64,000 nucleotides of DNA from Bombyx mori (GCF_030269925.1 NC_085112.1:4279501-4343500); one strand, 5' to 3'; shown: positions 35,001 to 45,842, counted from the stretch's first letter. Numbers and translations are program-made. Notes: generated by a model not told the origin, from the sequence alone.

Positions 35001-37875
35001 ACCAGTAATACCTCACTCATAAAAAAATGCTTTCTAAATTATAAATAATTCTTTTTGAATATTGAGCTTTTAAAATATATCCATCCTTTAATCATTTAAT
35101 TACTAAGTAGAAATATAGCTATTCTGGTAACAATTCAGCGAACAGGTGATTGACTATTAAAGAGGTATTATAGTCACGGAAAATTTTGGAATTTAACAGA
35201 TACATCAGTGTTCAATACTAACTGAAATTGAAATTAAGCCAGTGGCTCTCTCAAAAGGACTATTACTGGAAAACTTTTTACGTGTACAGAGGTAGTTTTA
35301 GTTTTAGTGTGCAATTCAGTTTTTATTTAAATAAAATATTTTAAAAACATTTTACGAAACATTAAATTATAATCATGAACTACTTGGTCTTACAATGGAC
35401 CAGGCTGAAAGTTACCCAAAGAGGAATCAATACAAAGGGTTATGCCTATAAAGGACTATGTAGTTTATGTGAGAAAGCCGACACAGCACGAAGAATTGCG
35501 AGCTTGAACTAGCTGTGGACAGAGTGCATTACTGGTAACACATTTATATGTGCCGTTTAAAAAAAAAACGGTTGTCTGTAAAGTCGGTTTACTGACGATA
35601 GTTGAACGTGACAAAGTCATAAGAAAATACTGATGGAATGGTTTCATTTTTCAATTATCGTAATTATCGTTGCTATAAACAATTGACACCAGATTCACTT
35701 TTCACTGAATTTCATACTTGACGAAAACATGTAAATGTATTATTGTATAGCAGCTGTCCACGCGGATGCATGGCTCACTCAAGTAGGAGAGAGACAGATG
35801 TCGAATGCTGCCGAACGCGGAGGCCGATTGTGCCTTTTTGTCGCTCGTTGCGCGCTCTCGCTTGCACTTCAAGCCTTAAATGGAACGCCTCAATGAGTCA
35901 TGTTTTTTCGTGCGTGCAGCCGGCTCCATCGAATTATAAGAGGTTGTGATGTCAAAAGCCAGGGGTTCTCGAGTGGACGACTCACCAGAAGTGAGTGGCT
36001 TCCTGTAGGAAAGGTGTATCGAAGTCCTGTTGTAGGTTACCTGAATACGGGCAGCACAGGATCGGTCATTATAGCAAACTTAGGGGGAGGCGATAGAGAT
36101 GATCCTGACGACGATTTTGACCAAGTTCTACATTAATTCAAATCTAAGTGAAATGATTAATTCCGAACAAAATTTTTACAAACTTATTAATGATGCATAA
36201 TAAGCAGCACCTATTTATTACCTATTTAAAGTTAAACGATAAAGCGTGGATTGTTAAAAATTCTAGGCAATACATAACAAATGTAGTTATGAATATAAAA
36301 GTGAATTTTATAGGTACTCCGCCTTGATCGTAACAACATAAACTTCATTCCGTCCTCTTCGCTGAACGGGCCACAATCATTGAGAGTCCTTTCGCTTCAG
36401 GAAAATAAAATAGGTAAGTTTATTATGTCCCTTTTACCTCGTAATGGGGTTTAGCGAAATCTCAAGGAAAATAGAACGGCCCTCTGAAATATGCATAATC
36501 AAAAACAAGCCAAACATTATTCAGTTGTGCTTCTGCGAAACGTTGTTTACTTTGACGAAATTACGCTAGCGGATTCTGTTACAATTTATTTGCGAGCTTA
36601 GAGAATTACTGAATTAATTAAGGTAAAACATTTTACAGATTCTCTTCGGTTTGTTAATCGAGACGGGATTTTATCGATTTTTGTAGATTTATAAATAATT
36701 CAAAAATTTATTAATTTATTTGATCTATAAGTAAGAAAAGCCTTATTGTAATCGTCAGGGACAATTTTAAAACTGATAACAGGATGCTAACGGTGGTCCA
36801 TTCAGAAATGCTATTCATTATCAAAACAAAAAAATATATTCAGAATACATAGTTTTCTTGATTATTCTTGAACTTTTGACCTCTTCATTGAGACACATAC
36901 ACACAATGTTACAGCGTTAGCGCACTGATGAAATTAGAAAAATAATTCATTTAAAGTATTATTTAGTCTCGTGTATTTATTTCATCATTCTAAAACACCG
37001 TCTCAGACGGTAAGCTAAAAATATCCTAAAATGTGATCTTAATTTATTTATTTATTTCCTAGATGGTTGGAGGAGCTTACAGCCGATCTGGTGTTAAGTA
37101 GTTACCGGAGTCCATAGACGTCGACCACGTAAATGCCGCCATCCACCTTGAGATATGAATTCTAAGGTCTCAGTATAATGGCTGCCCCACCCTTCAAGCC
37201 GAAACGCATGATTGCTTCACGGCAGAAATAGGCAGGGCGGTGGTACCTACCGGTGCGGACTCACAAGAGGTCCTACCACCCGAAATTACGCAAATTATAA
37301 TTTTGCGGGTTTGATTTTTCTTACACGATGTTATTCCTTTACCGTGGAAGTCAATCGTGAGCATTTGCTAAGTGCGTATTTCATTAGAAAAATTGGTACG
37401 CGCCTGCGGGATTCGAACATATTAAACTATAGTATTAAATTTTTCTCACTTCAGCTTTGTTGCGTCAAGCATCGTTTGTTTCACAAAAGTCATTAGAAGA
37501 GATTAACTTACATGGAAACATGATATCGACTATTGAAGGAGGGGCATTTCTAGGCTTAAAAGACCTGCAAATTCTAGATCTAGGCCGCAACAGACTGTCT
37601 AAGTTCAATAGTGACGTGTTTCAAGGCGCTGAAAACTTGGAGAAGCTGGACTTGTCTGAGAACTTTATAAACGATTTCCCCACCGTGGCCATCAAAACGT
37701 TTGGCGGCTTAAGTCATTTGAATTTGTCTAGTAATATGATTTCCGTAAGTAGCAGTTGTTGAATTAACTAGTGGATCTTGTCGGTCGTGTTTTGTGAAGA
37801 ATCGTTAATTCATTGTTATATTTACAATTATTATCTACTTGTTTTATTATCTTATACCTTTAAACGAGCAATTCT

Positions 37876-37973
<98 letters not shown>

Positions 37974-40900
37974 CTGTATCTCGGAAACGGCTCCAACGAT
38001 TTTCATAAAATTTAGTATAAAGGGTATTTCGGGGGCGATAAATCGATCTAGCTACGATTTAATTTAAGAAAATGTTGTTTTATTCGTGTTTATGACTTTT
38101 CCCGACATCTATTGGCGAATAATAATACTATTTTTCTTAATTGAGGGCAACTAACCGCTTTAAAGAAACAAGATGGCGTTATCAAAAAAACTAGTCATCA
38201 TCTAGTGTCCATTTATTGAGAGAAGAACGTTACGTAATGTATCACGTAAAGTGTTATCTGAGTTTTTTTATTAAGTGAACTAACATAGTCTTTTAAACAT
38301 TACAGTACTGATATTGCAAAATTGAACACGAAATCCAAAAAATCTTCATCCTGTTATTAACTGTTGTGATTTAATGCGTACTATAATTTACAGAACATCG
38401 ACAATAGCCACCTAAATTCGCTGTCATCGTTACAAGTTTTGGACTTAAGCCGGAATAATTTGGTTAAGCTCACCCCGGGAACATTTGTAGGACTGACTGA
38501 ATTGAGTTACTTGGACATCGGAGTGAACTCTTTACGAACTGTACGTATTGGTATCATATCATTTTGGTTTAGAATTGGACAGAAATACTATAATATAATT
38601 TAAATGCGTTTTATATCTGAAAAAAAAAAGTAATTCGTAATAAACCTTACTAACTAACTAAGCTTGCTAACTTATGTAAAGCCTCTTTAAGAACGGTTAG
38701 CTGATAGATAGCTCAATTGTTGAGTTAAGCTCGCCATTTTATAAGTTTTCGCAATTATCGTGTTGTATTAACTGTGTGTACAATAGAGAATAAAGATAAC
38801 TTTTACAAAACTTTATTTTACGAGTTCAGATAATAAAGACACTTCTTCTTTTGATCGTTACAATTATAATGAATTTAATTACGAAGTAATAATATTTTAT
38901 TTGTACAGCGAAACTAATTAATGTTACTAATTACCACCTGACATATTTACTAGATTTGTGTTCTTACTTATTATACTCACTTAAATATGCCTTTTGTAAT
39001 TTCCAGGTCGAAGATAATGCCTTCGATGGACTGACAAGTCTTAAAACTCTTCTCTTGCGAGACAACAACATTCTGCTGATCCCTGCTACTGCACTGTCAC
39101 GTTTGCCAAATCTAGTTTCAGTGCATCTAGGATTTAACAGAGTAACGGCTCTATCAAACGATATACTTAGATCGGTTTCAGATAGAGTGACTTCTTTAGT
39201 TTTGTCAAGAAATGTTATACGAGAACTACCGACGGCAGCATTTGATCATTTCAAAATGTTAAGGCACTTGGATTTGTCAGGAAATTTACTGAATACGATT
39301 GCTGCTGAAGTATTCGATGGATTGGAACAATCGCTACAGTTTCTGTCTTTAAGCCAAAACAGAATTCTAGGATTCACTGGACAACAACTAAAGTTTGTGA
39401 GCCTTTGGTTTCTAGATATTTCTGGCAATCAGATATCAAATGTACCTGTCGAGGCTTTTGAGTCTATACCGAGTTTGACACATTTAAATATGAGCCGTAA
39501 TCAGCATATTAACGTTTTACCTCAAAACTTATTCCAACACAATCAAGCATTATTGACTATTGATTTAAGCTATAATGGATTAAAAGCTCTCCCCGTGAAT
39601 TTATTCTCCAAAAATTTTAACTTACAGCAAATACATTTATCAAATAATCTTCTGCAAGAAATTTCTGAGAACACCTTTAAGAATCTTCGAAATTTGACAC
39701 ATCTAGATCTGTCATATAATAATATTGTCAATTTAAGAACACCATCGTTTGTCAATGTGATGTCTATACAATATTTGTCACTCAAAGGTAATCAGTTAAG
39801 CGCTTTTAAGGGAGAATTTTTCAACACAGGAACAAGTCTAGAAGTAATCGATCTTTCAGACAATCAGCTTAGCTACTTGTTTCCCTCTGCCTTCAAAATA
39901 CACCCTCGTTTGCGAGAAATCAAACTTGCAAACAATAAGTTCAACTTTTTCCCGTCGGAACTTATAAGTACTTTGCAGTATTTAGAATTAGTTGATTTAT
40001 CTGGAAACGCTTTGAAAAATGTCGATGAGCTTGATTTTGCTCGCCTTCCAAAACTGAGGACAATTTTACTAGCAAGAAATGAATTGGAAACAGTTAGCGA
40101 AATGGCTTTCCATAACTCGTCGCAAATACAACAATTAGATTTGTCTCAGAATAAAATCGACCGCTTGGGAGATCGACTTTTTGAAGGACTAATAAGATTA
40201 GAAACTTTAAACTTAGCAGGGAATATGCTTGCTGAACTACCTGATAGTATTTTTGAAAGGAATCGTTTACATATGCTCGAAAATATAAATCTAAGTGGAA
40301 ATTTGTTCGAACATCCACCCCTGAAAGCTTTACAGAAGCAATACTTCTTTGTTTCTGCTGTAGATTTGTCACACAACAAAATAGTTGACATACCAGCCGA
40401 AGACAGTGTTTTGGTAAACATAAAGAAATTAGATTTGTCTTTTAATCCTTTATCACAAAAATCGATCGATAGTGTGCTCAACGAACCGAAAACTGTTCGC
40501 GAACTAAATTTGGCTGGCACGGGAATTCAAACTCTGGGACAACTTGAGACTCCATTTTTGTGCAGTTTAAATTTGTCTTTTAATAACGTTACAAATTTGT
40601 CTGATAAAACGTTTTCAAGAACTACACTATTGGAATCTTTGGATCTGTCTCACAATCAAATATCAGATGTATCGGGTTCTCTGGCGGTGTCATGGCCTAA
40701 ACTGAAGAATTTACAGAGACTAAACATTTCTAATAACCCCATAGTCATGATCATGGACGGAAATTTTGAGGGTCTAACGTCGCTGCGTGTGTTAAATATG
40801 AATAATCTAGACAAATGCACAAGAATTGAAAAAAATGCCTTTAGATCTCTTCCAAACCTCATTGAATTAAGGGCTTTTGGCTATCCAAGACTTGGCTATT

Positions 40901-42075
40901 TTGATGTTCAAGGCACTTTGCAATATTTATTTGCACTAGAAAAATTAGATGTTGAACTGAAAGACACAAATATTGGGCCAGATCAGCTACACTCTACGTT
41001 ACATCCTCGTCTCGAAGAATTGGGCATTAGAGGATCTCGATTAAAAACAGTGTCTTCGGGTGTGTTAGCTGGTTTAAAAGCTCCAGCTATAGTAGTTAGA
41101 CTCCGTAATACTTCTGTATCAACATTACCACCTGCTTTGCTATTTCCTCTACCGAGGTCATCGCAAATAACAATTGATGTTGGCGGCAGTCAATTAGAGA
41201 CTTTACAACCTCAGTTGCTGGTGGCACTCGACGATCGACGTGCAGATCTATCGATGTTGGGTTTGGATACCAATCCTATCAGATGTGACTGCAATGCTCG
41301 GGCTTTGAGACGATGGCTACCAAATGTTGGAATTGATAATATTCGCTGTCAGTCACCAGACTATTTATCTGGATATTTACTTGTTGAAATAGGAGACGAT
41401 GAACTAACTTGTGACTCAAAACGCCGAACAACAGCCACATCAACTTCAAGTGTTTCAACAACATCTCCACCACGTTTAGTTCACCGCACATCTTCTGAAC
41501 CAGATATTATATGGTCAGTAGCTCCATCTCACGATAGACCAAAGATATCCGGAGAACCGAAAGGCGCTCCTGTTATCGGTGTTGCAACGGCGTCGAACGA
41601 TGACAATCTCATAATTGGAATAGTTAGTGGTGTCGTTGCTTTTATAGCTATTTTAATAGTAGCCATTTGTATTATAAGATTAAAGATGACTACAACATCA
41701 TACAGAGGTGGACCACTAGCTAATAGCCCAACAGGCGGTGCGCCAGCAGTATGGGGTCCACCTTGGCCCGGTTATACCGGCACAATGCCACCAGCCTCTC
41801 TATCAACAGCAACATTGCCTCATAAGGTTCAACCAGGACCGGGTTCTGTTAGGTACATTGCGCCTCCACCTCCTGGACCAGCACCGTATTTCATAAGCTT
41901 GCCTCCTCATGAAGATAAAATCTATCGATAACGAATTTAATATACTGTGTTAGCAATTAGACTGTGTAAATATCAGAATGGTTTAAAGAATTATTGGTTT
42001 TTTAATTTTTACATTGCAAAGCTAGGTTTTTGTCTATCTAGTCGCCAGTGAAAAATTGAGATTCCAATAAATAAA
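31750..42075 (+). CDS. Chaoptin/artichoke-like LRR transmembrane protein, six exons
   Basis: Joined exons 31752-32006, 34280-34543, 36314-36413, 37455-37744, 38394-38540 and 39007-41931 give one open frame of 1326 residues plus stop. All introns are GT-AG; four junctions are phase 0 and the exon 3/4 junction is phase 1. The order is: Leu-rich signal peptide (about 1-15), N-terminal Cys cluster with a CRC core, a long array of roughly 24-residue LRRs of the LxxLDLSxNxL type, a C-terminal Cys cap around 1106-1157 ([12 protein letters not shown] core), a Ser/Thr/Pro stalk, a TM helix near 1221-1243 and a roughly 83-residue Pro-rich cytoplasmic tail. Length and layout match the chaoptin/artichoke group of insect cell-adhesion or cuticle LRR proteins. 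Drosophila chaoptin is GPI-anchored, so the TM and tail favour another member. A surface adhesion or matrix role is inferred. Confidence 0.9.
32990..33150. repeat. Unclassified interspersed repeat (copy 1)
   Basis: Reverse-complement similarity, by eye well above 80 percent, to 52348-52507. Shared blocks include CCGAACAACAACATTTGGAC, ATCACCCGCTCGGTGGA and GACAGATGCCTGAATC. Its ends and class are unknown. Confidence 0.7.
34050..34160. repeat. TA/CA-rich microsatellite
   Basis: Interrupted runs of ATATACATA and ACACACACATATGTATAT inside intron 1. Confidence 0.75.
34280..34543 (+). CDS. LRR gene exon 2
   Basis: Acceptor TATTTTAG at 34279 and donor CAG|GTAATT at 34544; 88 codons, phase 0 on both sides. 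It encodes the first LRRs, including [25 protein letters not shown] and [11 protein letters not shown]. The donor is followed within about 30 bp by an inserted LINE 3' fragment. Confidence 0.88.
34570..35027 (+). mobile_element. 5'-truncated jockey-like LINE 3' fragment in intron 2
   Basis: Same family as the intact LINE at 45811-50989: GTTGCCGCCGCTGACTATTC, GACACGTCCTTACGGATCCA, and GAGGTCGACGTGCAACCTAA (ORF2 end) are shared. So are CAGCCCGCTGAGTTTCTCGC with CTCAGCGGGTCGCGATTCCG (3' UTR stem-loop) and CTGGTGAAACTGGAAAGTCT before an A tail. It sits about 27 bp after the exon 2 donor, in the sense orientation of the host gene. Numerous substitutions break the ORF2 end. Confidence 0.88.
35430..35530 (+). 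mobile_element. Probable RTE LINE fragment
   Basis: GCCGACACAGCACGAAGAAT and TGCGAGCTTGAACTAGCTGT followed by GGACAGAGTGCATT can be read as [10 protein letters not shown] then LWTECI. This echoes the LKWxWAGHI block at 17044-17340. Short and decayed. Confidence 0.4.
35540..36136. repeat. Unclassified block in intron 2 with a short open frame
   Basis: Contains AACGGTTGTCTGTAAAGTCG, an AT-rich part, and a GC-richer part (35745-36136). The latter has CTCGTTGCGCGCTCTCGCTT and a frame ending at 36136 that reads [19 protein letters not shown] with an Asp-rich end ([14 protein letters not shown]). It is not in phase with the LRR exons. It looks repeat-derived, possibly part of a DNA transposon or LTR element, but I cannot name it. 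Confidence 0.4.
36137..36313 (+). other. End of intron 2
   Basis: Short AT-rich segment leading into the exon 3 acceptor; nothing else seen. The rest of intron 2 is described under the LINE fragment and the unclassified block. Confidence 0.5.
36314..36413 (+). CDS. LRR gene exon 3 (short)
   Basis: A 100-base exon lies between acceptor TTTTATAG at 36313 and donor ATAG|GTAAGT at 36414. It reads [19 protein letters not shown] then [11 protein letters not shown], about one and a half LRR units. It ends in phase 1, and the split codon is completed by CT at 37455 to give Ala. It is easily missed because it is too short to stand out as an ORF. Confidence 0.85.
37045..37418 (-). mobile_element. Bm1-like SINE in intron 3
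   Basis: TTATTTCCTAGATGGTTGGA through the body to GAAATTACGCAAATTATAAT, CCGTGGAAGTCAATCGTGAG and CGCCTGCGGGATTCGAAC (B box). It is cut within the tRNA-like head, about 35 bp before exon 4. Confidence 0.86.
37455..37744 (+). CDS. LRR gene exon 4
   Basis: Acceptor CACTTCAG at 37454 and donor TCC|GTAAGT at 37745; 290 bases, entering in phase 1 and leaving in phase 0. It contains LRRs [33 protein letters not shown] and [11 protein letters not shown]. The acceptor lies about 35 bp from a minus-strand Bm1 SINE. Confidence 0.88.
37840..38205 (-). mobile_element. Short repeat, family 3 (copy 2), carrying a long AT tract
   Basis: Reverse copy of 24930-25215 and 56216-56515: CTCGGAAACGGCTCCAACGA, AAATCGATCTAGCTACGATT, TTAATTGAGGGCAACTAACC. 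It lies in intron 4 of the LRR gene. The short TATATA of the other copies is expanded here. Confidence 0.8.
37879..37971. repeat. (AT)n dinucleotide tract, about 46 units
   Basis: Uninterrupted alternating AT at the end of the family 3 repeat; its length is likely polymorphic and assembly-sensitive. Confidence 0.95.
38394..38540 (+). CDS. LRR gene exon 5
   Basis: Acceptor AATTTACAG at 38393 and donor ACT|GTACGT at 38541; 49 codons, phase 0 on both sides, coding two LRRs ([11 protein letters not shown] and [11 protein letters not shown]). Confidence 0.87.
39007..41931 (+). CDS. LRR gene exon 6: LRR array, Cys cap, TM, tail and stop
   Basis: Large terminal exon after acceptor TTTCCAG at 39006, reading VEDNAFDGL and open to TAA at 41929-41931 (974 codons). 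It carries most of the LRR array, an LRRCT cap with a [12 protein letters not shown] core and later Cys residues, then a Thr/Ser-rich stalk. A hydrophobic helix at about 41611-41680 follows ([17 protein letters not shown] core), then a short basic stop-transfer and a tail with [10 protein letters not shown] and a terminal EDKIYR. The reading extends upstream to 38956, but those 17 residues belong to the intron. Confidence 0.92.
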   Translation, partial: VEDNAFDGLTSLKTLLLRDNNILLIPATALSRLPNLVSVHLGFNRVTALSNDILRSVSDRVTSLVLSRNVIRELPTAAFDHFKMLRHLDLSGNLLNTIAAEVFDGLEQSLQFLSLSQNRILGFTGQQLKFVSLWFLDISGNQISNVPVEAFESIPSLTHLNMSRNQHINVLPQNLFQHNQALLTIDLSYNGLKALPVNLFSKNFNLQQIHLSNNLLQEISENTFKNLRNLTHLDLSYNNIVNLRTPSFVNVMSIQYLSLKGNQLSAFKGEFFNTGTSLEVIDLSDNQLSYLFPSAFKIHPRLREIKLANNKFNFFPSELISTLQYLELVDLSGNALKNVDELDFARLPKLRTILLARNELETVSEMAFHNSSQIQQLDLSQNKIDRLGDRLFEGLIRLETLNLAGNMLAELPDSIFERNRLHMLENINLSGNLFEHPPLKALQKQYFFVSAVDLSHNKIVDIPAEDSVLVNIKKLDLSFNPLSQKSIDSVLNEPKTVRELNLAGTGIQTLGQLETPFLCSLNLSFNNVTNLSDKTFSRTTLLESLDLSHNQISDVSGSLAVSWPKLKNLQRLNISNNPIVMIMDGNFEGLTSLRVLNMNNLDKCTRIEKNAFRSLPNLIELRAFGYPRLGYFDVQGTLQYLFALEKLDVELKDTNIGPDQLHSTLHPRLEELGIRGSRLKTVSSGVLAGLKAPAIVVRLRNTSVSTLPPALLFPLPRSSQITIDVGGSQLETLQPQLLVALDDRRADLSMLGLDTNPIRCDCNARALRRWLPNVGIDNIRCQSPDYLSGYLLVEIGDDELTCDSKRRTTATSTSSVSTTSPPRLVHRTSSEPDIIWSVAPSHDRPKISGEPKGAPVIGVATASNDDNLIIGIVSGVVAFIAILIVAICIIRLKMTTTSYRGGPLANSPTGGAPAVWGPPWPGYTGTMPPASLSTATLPHKVQPGPGSVRYIAPPPPGPAPYFISLPPHEDKIYR

Positions 42076-42090
42076 ACTGAGTATGTACTT
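41932..42090 (+). promoter_or_regulatory. 3' UTR and polyadenylation signal of the LRR gene
   Basis: AT-rich sequence after the stop; overlapping AATAAA hexamers at 42066-42071 and 42070-42075 are the first good poly(A) signals. The exact cleavage site cannot be seen. Confidence 0.55.
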
Positions 42091-43235
42091 AATATGCAAT
42101 GGGTTGTGGTTACGTTCTTGTATAACTGTGACATCTTATAATTTATTTGTAACTTTCTTAGAATTTCTTTATAAATGATAAAGTAAGCATAAGCATTTGT
42201 ATTAAAATAGAATTTAGTAACATAAATGACTGTGTTTGATTTTGGTATTATCATAAAGCCTGGGCTGTAAATGACATAAACCTTATTTTGTATGCTTAGA
42301 GAAAAAGTTTTAGTTGTGCACAACAGAAACGTTCCAGTCAGACTTATATAGGAAAAATTCTCTAGCATACGGTACGTTAGATGGGACTTCTGTTTATGAC
42401 TATGTGAATTTGCATAAAATTCTGTAGCATGTCACTTTTTTAGCGAAGTGTAAAATGGAAATAGGTCTTTTATACAACGCGGAAACGTCCCAAACAGCTT
42501 TTGTGAGAGCATTTCGAAATTGAATTTCATGAACTGTTATGTTAAATGAATGCGTTTTGGACACCCATTGTTTTGGACGACAATGATTTTAGCCTCAATG
42601 TTTCGTTCTTTTTATTTATTTTTCTCTCATGTTCGTATTTGACATTGCCGATGTACATATATGGGCTTATTTTAGGTTAATACAGTCAGTCATCGGTGAA
42701 ACGTGAAAGAAAATTACAATTTAATATGAAACACTGAACCTTAACATTTTATGACAACAAAATAGGAATCCATTGTATTTTGATAATAGCTGGCATGGCG
42801 ATCAAGAGAGATTGTTTCGTCGCGACATGAAATTTCAATTTGACACCTGTGTAGGGGATTAGAGATTACTGACATCACATGCTTGCCGAAAACATTCAGG
42901 TGTGCTTCAGCTAGTACCTATAATATTTTTGTAGAATGGTAAATATTGAGGTTAAGCGGTGTTTTTTCTTTTTGACGTGTCAGTTATTTTTGATGTACTA
43001 TAAAAAGTTGAGCAGATGAGATGTGATATCACCACAGCATTCCTTTTGAGCCTTGAAATCTATAGGCTCGGGTAATCGTTCAACACTAGTGGATTCCTGA
43101 ACGTGAGCTAATTAGATCACCGCGAAGAAGGACCCTTTGTCATTGCGCCGCAATTCTAAGGAGTATCCCTGCAACCTTCCGAGAGTATCGAGATACTTTG
43201 GGTTGACATTTCGAGCGATGTCCAATTTATTTTAT
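42091..43235. other. Downstream of the LRR gene; nothing recognised
   Basis: AT-rich; a 119-codon minus-strand frame (42009-42368) overlaps the LRR 3' UTR and has no recognised similarity. Confidence 0.45.
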
Positions 43236-43237
43236 TT

Positions 43238-43673
43238 TTTTTATTGCTTAGATGGACGGAAGAGCTCATAACCCACCTGTTGTTAAGTGGTTGCTGGAGC
43301 CCATGGACATCTACAGCGTAAATGCGCCACCCACCTTGAGATATAAGTTCTAAGATCTCAGTATAGTTACAACGGCTGGTCCACCCTTCAAACCGAAACG
43401 CATTACTGCTTCACGGCAGAAAATAGGTATGGCGGTGGTACCTACCCGCGCGGACTCACAAGAGGTCCTACCACCAGTAATTACGCAAATTATAATTTTG
43501 CGGGTTTCAATTTTATTACACGATGTTAGTCCTTCACTGTGGAAGTCAATCGTGAACATTTGATGAGTACATAATTCATTAGAAAAATTGGTACCCGTCT
43601 GCGGGATTCGAACACCGTTGCATCGCTCAACACGAATGCACTGGACGTCTTATCCCTTAGGCTACGACGATTT
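43238..43673 (-). mobile_element. Full-length Bm1-like SINE
   Basis: Complete reverse copy: tail TTTTATTGCTTAGATGGACG, body, linker AATTATAATTTTGCGGGTTT, CTGTGGAAGTCAATCGTGAA, and a tRNA-like head ending CTTATCCCTTAGGCTACGAC with B box CGGGATTCGAACACCG. Confidence 0.88.
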
Positions 43674-43747
43674 CGGAGTAATTTGGAAGGCAAAGCCAGG
43701 TTATCTAAACACCTATACAATATTCCGCACTCTTATGTTATTAGTAA

Positions 43748-44058
43748 ACTAGCTTTTGCCCGCGACTTAGTCCGCGTGGAATTGTTATTTTGGCATAACG
43801 CTAAATTTTACCCGCGACTTCATTTACAGCACTCAGGATTGAACCGGTACATGGCGTTGAAGAAGCTAGATTTTGAGATTTTTTGACAAATTTTTTTTAA
43901 TTTTTCGTAAAAAAAAAATTTTTCTTAATAAAAAGTATCCTACGTTACTTTTAATACCTCCAAGAATATGTGTACAAAGTTTCATGATGATGGGTTGAGT
44001 AGCTTTCGCGTGAAAGCGTAACAAACTTACATTCACATTTATATATTAGTAGGGATAC
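43748..44058. mobile_element. CTAG-start non-autonomous repeat, family 4
   Basis: Begins CTAGCTTTTGCCCGCGACTT, has an internal AGTATCCTACGTTACTTTTA, then CAAAGTTTCATGATGATGGG and a GCTTTCGCGTGAAAGCGTAA hairpin-like block, ending TATATTAGTAGGGAT. This is a widespread lepidopteran repeat type; its class is unresolved. Confidence 0.65.
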
Positions 44059-44735
44059 TTTGAACAAACACACTTCCGTAGCAGTTGTATGGATGTATGT
44101 AATATTGTTTGCCTGCTTTTATAAAATAGCGACATTCCTTAGGATGCTTATAGGTATGATTTTAAGCTATTGTATAGCTTTTATCGCGGGCTTTGAGCGC
44201 GGTGACCGAATCAAGAAATTTCGTAACGAAAATGAAACCTAACACCCCCACTCCACCTACCATGTAGCTCACGTTCAACACATTCACACGTTGCGCTTGT
44301 GTTGTGCTTGTGAATAAGCACGTGGCGTCACATTGCACTGCATGCGCATCGTGAAAAGTCTGCCCATCTCTCTCTCGCGCGGTCTAGCTTATGAGTGTGA
44401 AGGGGACAGTTAATGTTTTGCTTTTGTTAATGTTTGTAAATATAGCGTGGTCTTGTTTTATTATTGTTCTAATATTAAATTATTATTTTCTAATTATAAT
44501 TGCATGAGTTGATAAAAAATGCTATGCAATAGCTTTACCGCGGCAGTCCCCGAGTGCCACACGTGTTTTTTTTCAGAACTATGCTATTTAATCTATAAAA
44601 ATATTTTATTAGTTACTAGTAGCGGTAGTAGTAGAGAATATTTCGTTTTATAACACATTTAGCTTAGACATATGTAATATGCACTAGTTGCTATGTTTAT
44701 ATATTTTACCAATATGAATTTCATATTCATCTGTT
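44059..44735. other. No recognisable feature
   Basis: Includes a moderately GC-rich part near 44240-44410 without a supported gene. Confidence 0.4.
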
Positions 44736-44878
44736 TTTTTGGGTTAGGAGGAAATCGTCAAACTTTCGCCTACGCATTCGAAGCATTAGGCAGAGTTGAG
44801 TCAAATAAAACCCCTTCTGTCGCTCATTAACCCACATCCGATCCTGTGATGAGGCAGGACTCATCCAAGAAGGTGTAA
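44735..44878 (-). mobile_element. R1-clade LINE 3' UTR fragment
   Basis: GGAGGAAATCGTCAAACTTT, CCCCTTCTGTCGCTCATTAA and GATGAGGCAGGACTCATCCA parallel the 3' UTR of the R1-clade copy at 57613-58857 (GGAGGAAATCGCCGGACTTT, CTCCTGTCGCTCAACAACCA, GAGACAGAACTCATGAAAAG). Short, 5'-truncated. Confidence 0.65.
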
Positions 44879-45540
44879 CGAAACCTTTTTTCAACTGTTT
44901 TTAAATATATATAAAAAACGACAAACTGGAATCCAAAATTGATTTGGAACAGAATTTTATGACATCGATTTATAAATGTTAAATACCATTTACAAATACA
45001 TAATATAATTATGTATTGGATATATTTTTTGGCACTTGAATGCCGTTTAACTTCGTTCGTCCGGTGCAACTTCGCTTTTTAAAGGTTTATTAGATTTATT
45101 CAGTAATATAAAAGCTATCTCATAAAAATGAACATAACCTGGCAATTTATTAGGAAGCGAGTTTTATGGAGCAATTTTTCAGCAATCCCACGCGTCACTG
45201 CACTCCATTGCGTGTGCTGCTACCCTTCCGAGAGAGAGAGAGTAAAGATTTTTTTTTGTAGAACATAATTTTAAATGTCAGATTTGGCATCCTTTAAATT
45301 TTCAATTGAATTTAGAAAATCACGTGAACTAGATGAAAAATAATGGTGTTTGCGGTTGGGGATCCTTTTTATTTTATTTACTTCGTTCCTGTAAAAACGA
45401 GAAGCGTTTTATTTTAAGCAGTAAGTGATGGTGCGACGTGCTAGGTTGGTAATGGAAAATAGCTCGAATTTTTTATTAAAAAGTACACGTGCAAGCCTAG
45501 GTGCATCATGAACGATTGAATTATGGCAATTTCTTTAAAA
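44879..45540. other. No recognisable feature
   Basis: AT-rich, with a short GA run at about 45229-45242. Confidence 0.4.
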
Positions 45541-45807
45541 TTCAAGTCGTCGTGCCCTAAACGAAAAGACTCACGGTGTGCTCGTATGAAATTGAATCGT
45601 ATGAAAATGAATTGAAATCCTATGAAAATAATATAATTTTTTTCTAATGAAATACATACTTTGAATGATTTCCACAATGAAGGAAAACTTCGTGTAGTTA
45701 GTAAAAATAAAACCCGCCGTAATGGTAATTTAATAATAAATAAACACTACACAATGGAACATAGACTTGAAGTCACAAGGTGACTGGTGGCATTAACATT
45801 AGGATGG

Positions 45808-45839
<32 letters not shown>

Positions 45840-45842
<3 letters not shown>

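Noticed and set aside
37778..37972. Open frame encoding repeated Ile-Tyr
   Set aside because: Direct translation of the AT dinucleotide tract.
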